DNA of 64,000 nt. Source: [Mycobacterium] crassicus. Its GTDB lineage: Bacteria > Actinomycetota > Actinomycetes > Mycobacteriales > Mycobacteriaceae. The translations under genes and the position numbers were made by a program. The DNA lies in contig NZ_CP084029.1 in NCBI RefSeq assembly GCF_020181615.1, positions 952,856 to 1,016,855 of the forward strand, read 5' to 3'. The notes beneath the pieces were generated by a model. It was not told where the DNA came from and did no database searches. It saw only the letters and a program-made list of their open reading frames with translations. Shown piece by piece: positions 28,278 to 38,779 of this stretch (position 1 is the first letter of the stretch; every line of letters starts with the position of its first letter).

Positions 28278-28543
28278 ACGCCGACGAAAGAACGCCCTGG
28301 GCAACGGGTTTGACCGTGGCAATGTTCGTCGCGGCGGTGGTCGGCGCTGCGATCACCGTGCTGAGTCTGGGATTGGCCCGGGTGCACCCGATGGTGGCGG
28401 TCGGACTCAATGTGGTCGCGGTGGGCGGACTGGCCCCTACGGTGTGGGGTTGGCGGCACACCTCGGTGCTGCGATGGTTCGCCCTGGGCTGCGGACTCGG
28501 CGTGGCGGGGGCGTGGCTGGTGCTGCTGGCGCTGGCCGGTTAG
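28274..28543 (+). CDS. Small two- or three-helix membrane protein
   Basis: An 89-residue protein, ATGA-coupled to the methyltransferase. Three hydrophobic segments (TGLTVAMFVAAVVGAAITVLS, VAVGLNVVAVGGLAPTVW, WFALGCGLGVAGAWLVLL) fill almost the whole chain. It corresponds to Rv0882 by position. Function unknown. It overlaps the convergent regulator gene by four bases. Confidence 0.72.
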   Translation: MNADERTPWATGLTVAMFVAAVVGAAITVLSLGLARVHPMVAVGLNVVAVGGLAPTVWGWRHTSVLRWFALGCGLGVAGAWLVLLALAG

Positions 28544-29775
28544 TGCGCGCCGGCCCTCCAGCGCAATGCCTCCAGCGCCACCGCAACCCGAACGCTGGAG
28601 GCTTCGAGGGGTTGGGGTAGCAATTCGTTTGCTCGGGTAAGTCTGCGCGACAAGGTATTTCGATGGGTGAACAGCCTGCTGGCGGTCCGCGAGGCATTGC
28701 ACTGTTCGTGGATGAAGGTCAGGACCGTCAGCTGGAGCTCGGCGTCGGCGGATTTGAATTCCCCGAGCGTCTGGTTGATGAAACGATCCGCCCGCTCGGC
28801 ATCGGAGGTGATCAGCGCGATCAACTCGACGTCGGCGAACGTGGCGACCCGGCGGGCGGAGCCGAACTGATTCATCATCTGCCTGGTCGTGATGGCGTCG
28901 CGGTGGCTGCGCCGGAAGCCGTCGATGCCGGCCGCCGTGGGCCCCACCGCGACCTGCACCGCGGGCAGTGCGGCGAGGACGGTCGAGATCACGGTCAGGT
29001 CCGGGCCGGCGGTGCCGGCGAACCACAGCCATCGGGTGGTGTCGTCGGCGGGCACCGACAGTGATCGGTGCCGCGGCAGGGTATGCAGTACCGCTTCGGT
29101 TGCGCGACTGATGTCGGCTGGGCCGACCGTCGTCTCGTCGCTCCACAGCACGGCCGCGGTGTGGCTCTGTTCGAGTCGGTAGCCGAGCCTGCTCTCGGCG
29201 TGCTGGCGCTGGATCGGCTTGTCGTCGAGGATGTCGGCGACGATCCGGGTGCGTTCGGCCTGCTTCTCTCGGGCCAGGGCGTTCTGTTCGATCTGCACCT
29301 GCCGGCAGGCTTCGGCCACCGTCGCGTCGGTGAACGCGGTGATTGAGCGGGTCGAGGCGTCGAGCAGTTCGCGGAGTTCGGTGGGATCGGAGGTCAGCTC
29401 CATCGCGGTGCGCATCCAGGTCTGCCAGGCTACGTTCTGGCCGATCCGGGACGCTTCGACGATCGCCTTCTCGTCCATGCCCCGGTGGACGGCATTGCGC
29501 AGCAGGGGGACCAGGTCGGCCTGCGGGTTGACCGGCACCGGTTCGCCGGGGTGATCAACATTGGCGCGGGCCCAGTACGTCAGATTCGACAAGTTGCTCT
29601 GCCGGATCGACTCGATGAGTGCCGGATCGCCGCTGTGGGGGCGCAGGTACAGCGACGCCAACGTGGCCTCGTTGAGCTCGTCGACCCAACGCTGCGGGTC
29701 GTTGACGATCTCGGTAGCGCCCTGCCTCATGAGTTCACGCACCCGCGCGGACGGCAGTTCCCAGCTCACCCGCAC
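28540..29775 (-). CDS. PucR/CdaR-type transcriptional regulator
   Basis: A 411-residue regulator. The N-terminal part is helical (RELMRQGATEIVNDPQRWVDELN, TELRELLDASTRSITAF). A GGDEF-like middle region (RIVADILDDKP to QVAVGPTAAGID) is followed by a C-terminal PucR helix-turn-helix with [23 protein letters not shown] and RNTLSRRLTRANELLPQPLE. Such proteins usually sense catabolic intermediates or other small ligands. It is divergent from the secreted DUF1214-like gene, with a palindrome between, so that gene is the obvious target. Confidence 0.85.
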   Translation of the reverse strand: MRVSWELPSARVRELMRQGATEIVNDPQRWVDELNEATLASLYLRPHSGDPALIESIRQSNLSNLTYWARANVDHPGEPVPVNPQADLVPLLRNAVHRGMDEKAIVEASRIGQNVAWQTWMRTAMELTSDPTELRELLDASTRSITAFTDATVAEACRQVQIEQNALAREKQAERTRIVADILDDKPIQRQHAESRLGYRLEQSHTAAVLWSDETTVGPADISRATEAVLHTLPRHRSLSVPADDTTRWLWFAGTAGPDLTVISTVLAALPAVQVAVGPTAAGIDGFRRSHRDAITTRQMMNQFGSARRVATFADVELIALITSDAERADRFINQTLGEFKSADAELQLTVLTFIHEQCNASRTASRLFTHRNTLSRRLTRANELLPQPLEASSVRVAVALEALRWRAGAH

Positions 29776-29789
29776 AGCTTATCCACGCT

Positions 29790-29804
29790 GGTGCAATGTG
29801 CACC
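29790..29804. promoter_or_regulatory. Palindrome in the PucR divergent region
   Basis: GGTGCA, ATG, TGCACC: six-base perfect arms separated by three bases, about 15 bases upstream of the regulator start and 125 bases from the opposite start. It is the only clear palindrome in this divergent region and is a fair candidate operator for the PucR protein (autoregulation). Confidence 0.5.
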
Positions 29805-29927
29805 ATGCGATCGGTGCGAGATGTCCTTGCCCGTGCTGGAGCCGGTTACTCACAATCAACCCAACAAAAGACGAGATCACGCTCGCAAAATACTGATTAA
29901 TACACTGGTTATCCACAGGAGAATCGC

Positions 29928-31853
29928 ATGACATACGTCCAGGCGGCGGGCGCGGGTGCATTGGCGATCGCCATGATGTCCGCACCGGCGGCGGTGCTTC
30001 CCGTCACGCCGACCAACGTCACCTCCCCGGCCTGGGTGTTGACCGCGTCGGGCGCCAGCGCCTACCAGGCGGCGCTCGACGCGATCATCGCGGCGCAGCA
30101 GCAGATCATCGAAACCAACAGCGCCTACCCGTGGGCCACTGCGTTCGACAAGACACTGTTACCCGGCTATGTGCAGGGCTCCGCGCTGATGCAGCTCTAC
30201 TTCAATATGGGGCAGCTGAATCTCAGCAACGGGTTCGATCAGGGGGCGGACAAATTCGTGTATCTGTGGAACGCGCCGGCGGCTGAGCCGCTGAACTTCC
30301 TGAACGACCCGAACCCGGACACCCAGTACTACTTCAACTCGCTCGGTGACGAGACGAAGGTGATCACCATCTACCCCAAGTCGGGCACTGAGGACCTGAG
30401 CTTCACGGCCATGTCCGGTACCGGCACGCCGAGCGGGTTCACCTCGCTGCACGCCTACGACCTGCGGCAGTTCACCCCCAACTCCGATGGCAGCTACACG
30501 GTCTATGTGAGCCCCACCGAGCATGCCGGAAACTGGGTGAATTCCGCCGGTGCGGAGACGCTGGCGATCCGCAACTCCATCGGTGACTGGGGGATGCCGC
30601 ACGCGACCTTGAATTTCGCGGTGGAGAATCAGCCCGGGTTCGTCCTGCCGGTGCTCTCGGCGGACCAGATCTCGTCGATGTTGTCCAACGTTGCCACTGA
30701 TCTGCCGGGCGCCAACGCCAGCAGTCTGCTCTTCGGGGTGCAGCAGGCCACGAACACGCTGCCGCCGAATTTCATCACGCCCATCCGGGGCACCACCGAA
30801 GCCAGCCCGGGTGGGCCGCTGCTACCCGGCCAGTTCGGCAGCGGGGTGCACTTCAATCTGGAACCTGATCAGGCGCTGGTGCTCAAGGTGCCGGTGCTCG
30901 ACGCCCCCTACGGCAGCATCTCGATCGACGATGCCTGGACCACCGGTGCTCCGGCGGCGCTCGCCCAGTCGAGCCTCAACAACACCCAGGCGTTCCACGG
31001 CTCTGACGGTTTCGTCTACTACGTCGTCAGTAGTAAGGACCCCGGGGTGGCCAACTGGCTCGACAGCGGTGATCTGCGCGACGGTCTGGCCGTGCTGCGC
31101 TGGCAGGGCGTGACGGGCACGGTGCCGACCGCCATGCCGACGGCCCAGGTCGTCGACATCGCCGACGTCCGCGACTACCTGCCCGCCGACATGCCGTTGG
31201 TCACTGCCGCCGAGCGTGCCGCCGACCTGCAGGAGCGCATGCTCGAGTACTTCTACGTCCAGCACCAGGACTACGACAGCGGCTGGATCACCGCCCACCT
31301 CGAATATGACCAGATCAAAGCGGCCGTGGGCGCCGAACAATTCAACGAGATCTTCGGTGCCCAGCAGGATGTGCCGTCGATACTCGAGCGGCTGATCTCG
31401 CCGGAACTGGGTCCCGACACCAGCTCTGTCTTGCAGGCCGTGCTGGCCGACCCGGCAGGCGGTATGGCGGCGTTGATCAACAACCTGCCTCTGCTGGTCA
31501 AAGATGTCACCTTGCCGATGATCTTGGCGGTGCTGCGGACGGACATCTTCCTGGGTCAAACCATTCAGGAGGTGAGCCACGCATTCCAGACCGGCGACCT
31601 GTCCGACGTGTTCACCGACCGGTTCTCGGCCCTGCAGACGCTCATCGAGCAGACGTTGACCGACCCGGCGACCAGTATCGCCTCGGGCTTCCTCAACGCG
31701 CGCGATGACCTGGGGGTGTCGCTGCTGCACTCCGACACCTACACGTTGGGCGCGGGTGATTTCGCCTCGGCATGGTCTGAGCTGTCGGCGTACAGCCAAA
31801 CCGCATCCGACATGCTCTCGGCCGGATTCGGCTACCTGACCGACCTCGGATAG
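29928..31853 (+). CDS. Secreted DUF1214/DUF1254-like protein
   Basis: A 641-residue protein with a short signal peptide (GALAIAMMSAPAAVLPVTP). Residues about 100-260 and 300-420 look like two copies of a DUF1214-like domain: NPDTQYYFNSLGDETKVITIYPKSG with YTVYVSPTEHAGNWVNSAG, and SISIDDAWTTGAPAALAQSSL with YYVVSSKDPGVANWLDSGD. The remaining 220 residues are helical with no motif. This pattern is common among mycobacterial secreted proteins; the substrate is unknown. A CAGGAGAA ribosome-binding site precedes the ATG. Confidence 0.7.
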   Translation: MTYVQAAGAGALAIAMMSAPAAVLPVTPTNVTSPAWVLTASGASAYQAALDAIIAAQQQIIETNSAYPWATAFDKTLLPGYVQGSALMQLYFNMGQLNLSNGFDQGADKFVYLWNAPAAEPLNFLNDPNPDTQYYFNSLGDETKVITIYPKSGTEDLSFTAMSGTGTPSGFTSLHAYDLRQFTPNSDGSYTVYVSPTEHAGNWVNSAGAETLAIRNSIGDWGMPHATLNFAVENQPGFVLPVLSADQISSMLSNVATDLPGANASSLLFGVQQATNTLPPNFITPIRGTTEASPGGPLLPGQFGSGVHFNLEPDQALVLKVPVLDAPYGSISIDDAWTTGAPAALAQSSLNNTQAFHGSDGFVYYVVSSKDPGVANWLDSGDLRDGLAVLRWQGVTGTVPTAMPTAQVVDIADVRDYLPADMPLVTAAERAADLQERMLEYFYVQHQDYDSGWITAHLEYDQIKAAVGAEQFNEIFGAQQDVPSILERLISPELGPDTSSVLQAVLADPAGGMAALINNLPLLVKDVTLPMILAVLRTDIFLGQTIQEVSHAFQTGDLSDVFTDRFSALQTLIEQTLTDPATSIASGFLNARDDLGVSLLHSDTYTLGAGDFASAWSELSAYSQTASDMLSAGFGYLTDLG

Positions 31854-31875
31854 CCGGAACGGCGGCCGGTTGGGG

Positions 31876-32667
31876 TCAGCCCTGACCGGCCGAGCCGGTG
31901 CCGGTGGAGCGCACCCCGAGCAGCACGTCCTCCCAACCCGGAACCGACGGCTTGCTGCGACGGGCCCGCGGCGTCGAGCGCCGGCGGACCGGCTCCTCGT
32001 CGGGCACCGCCGGTGCGATCGGCTCCTCGAAGTCCAGTTCGGCGACGGCGGCCACCGGCCGCAGGGGACGGTCGAAGTCCGGGTCGATCAGTTCCATCGC
32101 CGCGTCGTCGGCAGCGGTGACCGTCCCGCCATGGGCGCCGGGGGCGAAGCGGAAGTGGGCGACGTTGTCGGAGCGGCCCGCCTTCCAGGCCAGCTGCACC
32201 GTCCAGCGGCCGTCCTCGTTGCGCCACGCGTCCCAACTGCTCTGATCGGGGCTCAGACCGCGGGCCATCAGCGCGCTGGTGATCACCTCGAGCAGCGTCG
32301 GCACCGCCGGCCCGTCGGACAGCACCGGGTGGGCGGCGGCAGCCAGCTCCGCGGCCCGCGACCGCTCCAGCAGTACCGGGTGCGCGAACCGTTCCACCCG
32401 GGAGACGTCAACGCCGGCGGCCGCGGCCACCTGCTCGACGGATGCCCCGGCGCGGATGCGGGACTGGATGTCCTTCGGCCGCAGCATGGTGCCTCCCATC
32501 TCGATCGTGGTCTGCCCTACGCGGCTACCCTCCCCGCGGACCGTGCTGCGCAACCGGTCGTCGATCCGCAGCCGGAACATGTCGGCGCGTTCGTCGGCAC
32601 CGCCGACGCTCTCGCAGATGATGTGTTTGCCGTCGACGTCGAGACCTACGACTGTCAGTTCCCTCAT
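31876..32667 (-). CDS. sepH: SepH-like cell division protein (DUF3071)
   Basis: A 263-residue protein started at MRELTVVGLDVDGKHIIC, with a GGAGA ribosome-binding site upstream. The N-terminal part has FRLRIDDRLRSTVR and then a helix-turn-helix-like segment LRPKDIQSRIRAGASVEQVAAAAGV followed by VERFAHPVLLERSRAAELA, which is the SepH signature in actinobacteria; SepH binds FtsZ. The C-terminal half is more variable, with a basic end (RRRSTPRARRSKPSVPGWEDVL). Matches Rv0883c. The initial extension upstream was excluded because it lacks homologous features. Confidence 0.85.
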   Translation of the reverse strand: MRELTVVGLDVDGKHIICESVGGADERADMFRLRIDDRLRSTVRGEGSRVGQTTIEMGGTMLRPKDIQSRIRAGASVEQVAAAAGVDVSRVERFAHPVLLERSRAAELAAAAHPVLSDGPAVPTLLEVITSALMARGLSPDQSSWDAWRNEDGRWTVQLAWKAGRSDNVAHFRFAPGAHGGTVTAADDAAMELIDPDFDRPLRPVAAVAELDFEEPIAPAVPDEEPVRRRSTPRARRSKPSVPGWEDVLLGVRSTGTGSAGQG

Positions 32668-32804
32668 GACTTCTCCTCGCGAAGGCCCGTTAGCTGCGGA
32701 CTCTAGTGCAGCCGAAGGCCCGGCCCCCGGTGACACGCGGGCGTTATAACGATCGGATCACGGGCGGGCGATGGCCGGGTTCCGAGTCGAACTCGGAGCT
32801 TTGC

Positions 32805-33968
<1,164 letters not shown>

Positions 33969-34061
33969 TTACCGTGACATAACTCACATGAGACACTCGA
34001 CGCCTGTCACGGCCACAGAGCGGCTTTCAGGCCTGGACGGGTAGCCGATACCTGCGGTACC

Positions 34062-34073
34062 GTTATACATAAC
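34062..34073. promoter_or_regulatory. Palindrome upstream of the diiron oxygenase operon
   Basis: GTTAT, AC, ATAAC: five-base perfect arms with a two-base centre, within the AT-rich part of the intergenic region and about 40 bases before the oxygenase start. It may be a regulator site; the TTATACAT inside it can also serve as a -10 like element. Direct evidence is limited to symmetry and position. Confidence 0.35.
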
Positions 34074-34109
34074 AAGCCCAAATGTAAACGTCAGTGGGGG
34101 GTGTCTGTG

Positions 34110-35150
34110 ATGGCTCAGAACGTGGCTCAAAAGCCGGCCCGAACGCGGATCGTGCGGCGGTGGCGCGCCAACATGGAAGTGGCCGACGACACGCAGTACG
34201 TCGACATGCTCAACACGCTGTCGGAGGGGTCGGTGCGCCGGCACTTCAACCCGTACGTCGACATCGACTGGGACAGCCCGGAATTCAAGGTCTTCGAGAA
34301 CGACCCGCGGTGGAAGCTTCCGGCCACCGACCCGATCGGCAAGCACCCTTGGTACCAGGAGCAGTCCGACGAGCGCCAGATCAAGATCGGCATGTGGCGG
34401 CAGGCCAACGTCGCCAAGGTCGGGCTGCACTTCGAGTCGATCCTGATCCGCGGTCTGCTCAACTACGCGTTCTGGTTGCCCAACGGCTCGCCGGAGTACC
34501 GGTACTGCCTGCACGAGTCGGTGGAGGAGTGCAACCACACCCTGATGTTCCAGGAGATGGTGAACCACATCGGTACCGACGTACCCGGCATGCCGCGCAT
34601 GCTCAAGTGGATCGCCGCGTTCATCCCGCTGGTCGCCGGACCGCTGCCGATCCCGTTCTGGTTCGGCATCCTCGCCGGCGAGGAACCGATCGACCACATT
34701 CAGAAAGACATCCTGCGCGAGGGCAAGACGCTGCACCCGATCATGGAGAAGGTGATGGCGATCCACGTCGCCGAAGAGGCGCGCCACATCTCCTTCGCGC
34801 ACGAGTACCTCAACAAGCGCGTTCCGATGCTGCCGCGTCGCAAGCGGTTCTGGCTGTCGCTGTTCGTGCCGCTCACGATGCGGATCCTGTGTTCGGCGAT
34901 CGTCGTTCCGCCGAAGGCGTTCTGGGCCGAGTTCGACATTCCCCGGTCGGTGCGCAAGGACATCTTCTTCCGCGGGGCCGACGCCAGGCGGATGTTGTCC
35001 AACATGTTCGCCGACGTGCGGATGCTCTGCCACGACACCGGCCTGATGAACCCGGTCGCCAAGCTGGTGTGGCGGATGTGCCGGATCCACGGCGCACCGT
35101 CGCGGTTCCGCGCTCAGCCGCAGCGCGCGCACCTGGCGCCCGCCGCGTAA
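34110..35150 (+). CDS. AurF-like diiron oxygenase
   Basis: A 346-residue ferritin-like protein. The metal-ligand helices are visible: HESVEECNHTLMFQEMV and HVAEEARHISFAHEYL, plus earlier acidic helices and a conserved EEPIDHIQKDIL segment. The family includes AurF (p-aminobenzoate N-oxygenase), but the physiological substrate here is unknown. I choose the ATG of MAQNVAQKP because a GGGGG site lies nine bases upstream; GTG codons 3-9 bases earlier are possible. It matches Rv0885 and precedes fprB by 21 bases, so a dedicated electron donor may be cotranscribed. Confidence 0.83.
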   Translation: MAQNVAQKPARTRIVRRWRANMEVADDTQYVDMLNTLSEGSVRRHFNPYVDIDWDSPEFKVFENDPRWKLPATDPIGKHPWYQEQSDERQIKIGMWRQANVAKVGLHFESILIRGLLNYAFWLPNGSPEYRYCLHESVEECNHTLMFQEMVNHIGTDVPGMPRMLKWIAAFIPLVAGPLPIPFWFGILAGEEPIDHIQKDILREGKTLHPIMEKVMAIHVAEEARHISFAHEYLNKRVPMLPRRKRFWLSLFVPLTMRILCSAIVVPPKAFWAEFDIPRSVRKDIFFRGADARRMLSNMFADVRMLCHDTGLMNPVAKLVWRMCRIHGAPSRFRAQPQRAHLAPAA

Positions 35151-35171
35151 GTCCAGCGAGCCCACCGCCTC

Positions 35172-36863
35172 ATGCCGCACGTAATCAGCCAGGCGTGCTG
35201 TAACGACGCCTCGTGCGTTTTTGCCTGCCCGGTCTACTGCATCCACCCCAGCCCGGACGAACCGGACTTCGCCACCACGGAGATGCTCTACATCGATCCG
35301 GACGCCTGCGTCGACTGCGGCGCGTGCGTTCGGGCCTGCCCGGTCGACGCGATCTACCCGGACACCGCGCTGCCGGCCGTGCAGCTGCCGTTCATCGAGA
35401 TCAACAAGTCGTACTACCCCAAGCGCGCCGAGGGCGTGAAGCTGCCGCCGACGTCCAAGCTGGCTCCGATCCTGCCGGCCGCTGAGCTGCACCAGCGCGG
35501 CAAGTATCCGCTGACGGTGGCGATCGTGGGTTCCGGGCCGGCGGCCATGTACGCCGCCGACGAGCTGCTCACTCAGCCGGGCGTGCTGGTCAACATGTTC
35601 GAGAAGTTGCCCACGCCTTACGGTTTGGTGCGTGCCGGGGTCGCCCCGGACCATCAGCACACCAAGCTGGTGACCCGGCTCTTCGACGAGATCTCCTGGC
35701 GGCGCGGCTTCAGCTTCTTCCTCAACGTCGAGATCGGCAAGCACCTCAGCCACGCCGACCTGCTCGAGCACCACCACGCGGTGCTCTACGCCTCCGGTGC
35801 GCTGCACGACCGCCGGCTGGAGATCGACGGCATGGATCTGCCGGGCACCGGCACCGCCACCGAACTGGTCGGCTGGTACAACGGGCATCCCGACTTCGTC
35901 GACGTGCCAGTGGATCTCAGCCACGAGCGCGTGGTGATCGTCGGTAACGGCAACGTGGCGCTGGACGTGGCGCGCATCCTCACCTGCAACCCGGACAAGC
36001 TGGCCGACACCGACATCGCCGATCATGCGCTGGCTGTGCTGCGGGAATCTCGCGTGCAGGAAGTGGTGATCGTCGCGCGGCGCGGTCCGATCGACTCCGC
36101 GTTCACCCTGCCCGAGCTGGTCGGCCTGACCCAGGCCGTCGACGTGGTGCTCGACGCCGAGGACCACGCCCGGGTGCGCAACGACCTGGCGACCGTCCGC
36201 GACAACTTCACCCGGCAGAAGCTGGAGATCCTGGCCAAGCTCGGCGATGCCTCGGCGCCAATCGTCAAACCGCGCATCCGGTTCGCCTACGGGCTGACCC
36301 CGGCCCGGGTGCTCGGCGAGAGCCGCCCCACCGCAATGGAATTCACCGTCACCGGAACCGAAGAGGTCCGGGTCATCGACGCCGGGCTGGTGCTGACCTC
36401 GATCGGCTACCACGGCACCCCGATCGCCGACCTGCCGTTCGACGACGACGCCGGCGTGGTCCCGAACGAGGGCGGCCGCGTCGTCGACCCGACGACCGGA
36501 CAGCGGGTGCCCGGCGCCTACGTGTCGGGCTGGATCAAGCGCGGCACCAACGGATTCATCGGCACCAACAAGTCCGACTCGCTGATGACGATCCAGACCC
36601 TGGCCGCCGACTACAACGCCGGGCTGCTGCGCGAGCCGTCCACCGGCCCGCGAGCGGTCGCCCGGATGGTGCACGCCCGTCAGCCCGACGTGATCGACGC
36701 CGCCGGCTGGAAAGCCATCGACAAGGCCGAGATCGCCCGTGGCGACTCGCAGGACCGGCCGCGAGTGAAGTTCACCCGCGTCCCGGACATGCTCGACGAG
36801 GTGACTGACTACTCCGACGTGCCGCTGCTACAGAACCTGCTCGGCGCGCTGCGCCGGAGCTGA
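35172..36863 (+). CDS. fprB: Ferredoxin/ferredoxin-NADP reductase FprB
   Basis: A 563-residue fusion. Residues 1-80 carry a seven-iron-type ferredoxin with CCNDASCVFACPVYC and CVDCGACVRACP. Residues about 115-560 are the reductase with the FAD loop VAIVGSGPAAMYAADELL, NADP loop VVIVGNGNVALDVARIL, and a C-terminal GFIGTNKSDSLMTIQTLAADY. It passes electrons from NADPH to iron-sulfur or redox partners; context suggests the diiron oxygenase upstream. Length and order match Rv0886. Confidence 0.93.
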   Translation: MPHVISQACCNDASCVFACPVYCIHPSPDEPDFATTEMLYIDPDACVDCGACVRACPVDAIYPDTALPAVQLPFIEINKSYYPKRAEGVKLPPTSKLAPILPAAELHQRGKYPLTVAIVGSGPAAMYAADELLTQPGVLVNMFEKLPTPYGLVRAGVAPDHQHTKLVTRLFDEISWRRGFSFFLNVEIGKHLSHADLLEHHHAVLYASGALHDRRLEIDGMDLPGTGTATELVGWYNGHPDFVDVPVDLSHERVVIVGNGNVALDVARILTCNPDKLADTDIADHALAVLRESRVQEVVIVARRGPIDSAFTLPELVGLTQAVDVVLDAEDHARVRNDLATVRDNFTRQKLEILAKLGDASAPIVKPRIRFAYGLTPARVLGESRPTAMEFTVTGTEEVRVIDAGLVLTSIGYHGTPIADLPFDDDAGVVPNEGGRVVDPTTGQRVPGAYVSGWIKRGTNGFIGTNKSDSLMTIQTLAADYNAGLLREPSTGPRAVARMVHARQPDVIDAAGWKAIDKAEIARGDSQDRPRVKFTRVPDMLDEVTDYSDVPLLQNLLGALRRS

Positions 36864-36865
36864 GC

Positions 36866-36891
36866 CCGGCCCGCCCGCTTGGGCGGGTCGG
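36866..36891. terminator. Hairpin after fprB
   Basis: An eleven-base-pair, very GC-rich stem (CCGGCCCGCCC with GGGCGGGTCGG, one G:U pair) around a four-base GCTT loop, right after the fprB stop and before the convergent citA. There is no U-tract, as in many mycobacterial terminators. Confidence 0.55.
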
Positions 36892-36904
36892 TTCAGGCCT
36901 CGGT

Positions 36905-38017
36905 TCAGGCTTTGGTGATCTGGTCCCAGCCCGCAACGGACGCCGCGCTGCGCGGCTCAGGGCCGACGTAGATCGCCGACGGGCGCACCAGCTTGCCCAG
37001 TCGCTTCTGCTCCATGATGTGGGCGCACCAGCCGGCGGTGCGTCCGCAGGTGAACATCGCGGGCATCATGGCCGGCGGCACCTGCGCGAAGTCCAGGATC
37101 ACCGCCGCCCAGAACTCCACGTTGGTCTCGATGGCCCGGTCCGGGCGACGCTCCCGCAGCTCGGCCAGGGCCGCCTGCTCCAGCGCGGCTGCCACCTCGT
37201 AGCGGGGTGCGGCCAACCGCTTGGCGGTGGCCCGCAGCACCCGGGCGCGCGGGTCCTCGGCGCGATACACCCGGTGCCCGAAGCCCATCAGCTTCTCGCC
37301 GCGGTCCAGGATGCCCTTGACCACCGCGCGCGCGTCACCGGAGTTCTCCACCTCGGAGATCATCGGGATCACCCGGGCCGGTGCGCCACCGTGCAGCGGG
37401 CCGCTCATCGCGCCGATCGCGCCGGACAGCGCCGCACCGACGTCGGCGCCGGTGGAGGCGATCACCCGGGCGGTGAACGTCGAGGCGTTCATGCCGTGCT
37501 CGGCCGCCGACACCCAGTAGGCGTCGATCGCCTCGACGTGGCGGGGGTCGGGCTCACCGCGCCAGCGGGTCATGAACCGCTCGGTGATGGTTCCGCAGGT
37601 GTCGATCGCCGACTGCGGCACGGCCGGCTGCGCGCCGCGCGCCGACTGGGCGACGTAGGACAGCACCATCACCGCGGCACGGGCCAGCTGGTCGCGGGCG
37701 GTGGCGTCCTCGGTGTCCAGCAGCGGCTCGAAGCCCCACTGCGGCGCCAGCATCGCCACCGCGGCCTGGGCGTCCACCCGGACGTCGCCGGTGCGCACCG
37801 ACAGCTCCTGTGGCTCGGCCGGTGCCAGTGGCCGGGTGAAGTCGCCGTCGACCAACAGGGCCCACACGTCGCCGAAGCTGACCTTGCCGGCCAGATCCTC
37901 GATGTCGACGCCGCGGTAGCGCAGTGCGCCGCCATCCTTGTCCGGTTCGGCGATCTCGGTGGTGAACGCCACCGTGCCTTCCAGGCCGGCGACGAAGTTT
38001 TCGGGAACTGCAGTCAT
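36905..38017 (-). CDS. citA: Citrate synthase 2 (CitA)
   Basis: A 370-residue citrate synthase, started at MTAVPENFVAGLEGTVAF; the frame upstream is a shadow of pdxH. Active-site blocks are SGPLHGGAPARVIPMISE, GFGHRVYRAEDPRARVL, with the catalytic Asp-type region in ETNVEFWAAVILD and FTCGRTAGWCAHIMEQ. It condenses oxaloacetate and acetyl-CoA. A second citrate synthase (431 aa) lies 2 kb away, the same arrangement as Rv0889c/Rv0896. It is divergent from pdxH. Confidence 0.92.
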   Translation of the reverse strand: MTAVPENFVAGLEGTVAFTTEIAEPDKDGGALRYRGVDIEDLAGKVSFGDVWALLVDGDFTRPLAPAEPQELSVRTGDVRVDAQAAVAMLAPQWGFEPLLDTEDATARDQLARAAVMVLSYVAQSARGAQPAVPQSAIDTCGTITERFMTRWRGEPDPRHVEAIDAYWVSAAEHGMNASTFTARVIASTGADVGAALSGAIGAMSGPLHGGAPARVIPMISEVENSGDARAVVKGILDRGEKLMGFGHRVYRAEDPRARVLRATAKRLAAPRYEVAAALEQAALAELRERRPDRAIETNVEFWAAVILDFAQVPPAMMPAMFTCGRTAGWCAHIMEQKRLGKLVRPSAIYVGPEPRSAASVAGWDQITKA

Positions 38018-38102
38018 GCCGTCGATTCTCCCACCCTGATGCTCGGCGGTTGCTACCGGCTGGTAACACCGCCTGGGCTGCGCCGGGGCGTAGCGTTGGG
38101 CG

Positions 38103-38762
38103 GTGCACAGGACGGGCCCCGACAACGAGCACCTGGCGGCGATGCGAGTGGAGTACCAGGAGAAGGACAACAGCGGCGACCTCGAAGCGGACTGGCTCGA
38201 CGAGGGCTGGGAGGTTCTGCTGCGCAATTGGATCGGTGACGCCGAACGTGCGGGCGTGGCCGAACCCAATGCCATGGTGGTGGCGACGGTGGAGGCCGGC
38301 CGGCCGGTCACCCGCTCGGTGCTGTGCAAGAACCTCGACGCGGGTGGCGTCACATTCTTCACCGACTCCGGCTCCGCCAAGGCCGCCGAGCTGGCCGAAA
38401 CACCGTTCGCGTCGGCAACGTTTCCCTGGTATCAGCTGGGCCGGCAGGTCCACATCCGCGGCCGGGTGACCCGAACCGATGCCGCGGTCCCCGCCGAGTA
38501 CTGGGCGCACCGGCCCCGGGCCTCACAGCTGGGATTCTGGGCGTCGCAGCAGTCGCAGCCCATTGCCTCCCGCTCCGCGCTGCTGGATCAACTGGCCGCG
38601 GTGACCGACCAGTTCGCCGGCCTCGAGCAGATTCCGGTCCCGTCCAACTGGGCCGGGTATGTCATCGCGCCCGAGGTGGTGGAGTTCTGGCAGGGCCGGG
38701 AAGGCCGGTTGCACAACAGGATTCGGGTCGCCGGCGGGCGCATCGAGCGCCTGCAGCCCTGA
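38103..38762 (+). CDS. pdxH: Pyridoxamine 5'-phosphate oxidase PdxH
   Basis: A 219-residue PdxH. GTG start. Blocks are [51 protein letters not shown] broken by loops, [28 protein letters not shown], and the C-terminal [19 protein letters not shown]. The enzyme makes pyridoxal 5'-phosphate with FMN. The MFS carrier follows 17 bases downstream on the same strand. Confidence 0.92.
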   Translation: MHRTGPDNEHLAAMRVEYQEKDNSGDLEADWLDEGWEVLLRNWIGDAERAGVAEPNAMVVATVEAGRPVTRSVLCKNLDAGGVTFFTDSGSAKAAELAETPFASATFPWYQLGRQVHIRGRVTRTDAAVPAEYWAHRPRASQLGFWASQQSQPIASRSALLDQLAAVTDQFAGLEQIPVPSNWAGYVIAPEVVEFWQGREGRLHNRIRVAGGRIERLQP

Positions 38763-38779
38763 CGCCGGATTCGGCTGGC

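Noticed and set aside
33984..36674. Long minus-strand frame opposite the diiron oxygenase and fprB
   Set aside because: Shadow of two genes with clear metal and cofactor motifs.
38041..38070. Weak inverted repeat TACC-GGCT-GGTA between citA and pdxH
   Set aside because: Arms of only four bases in GC-rich DNA; not distinguishable from chance.
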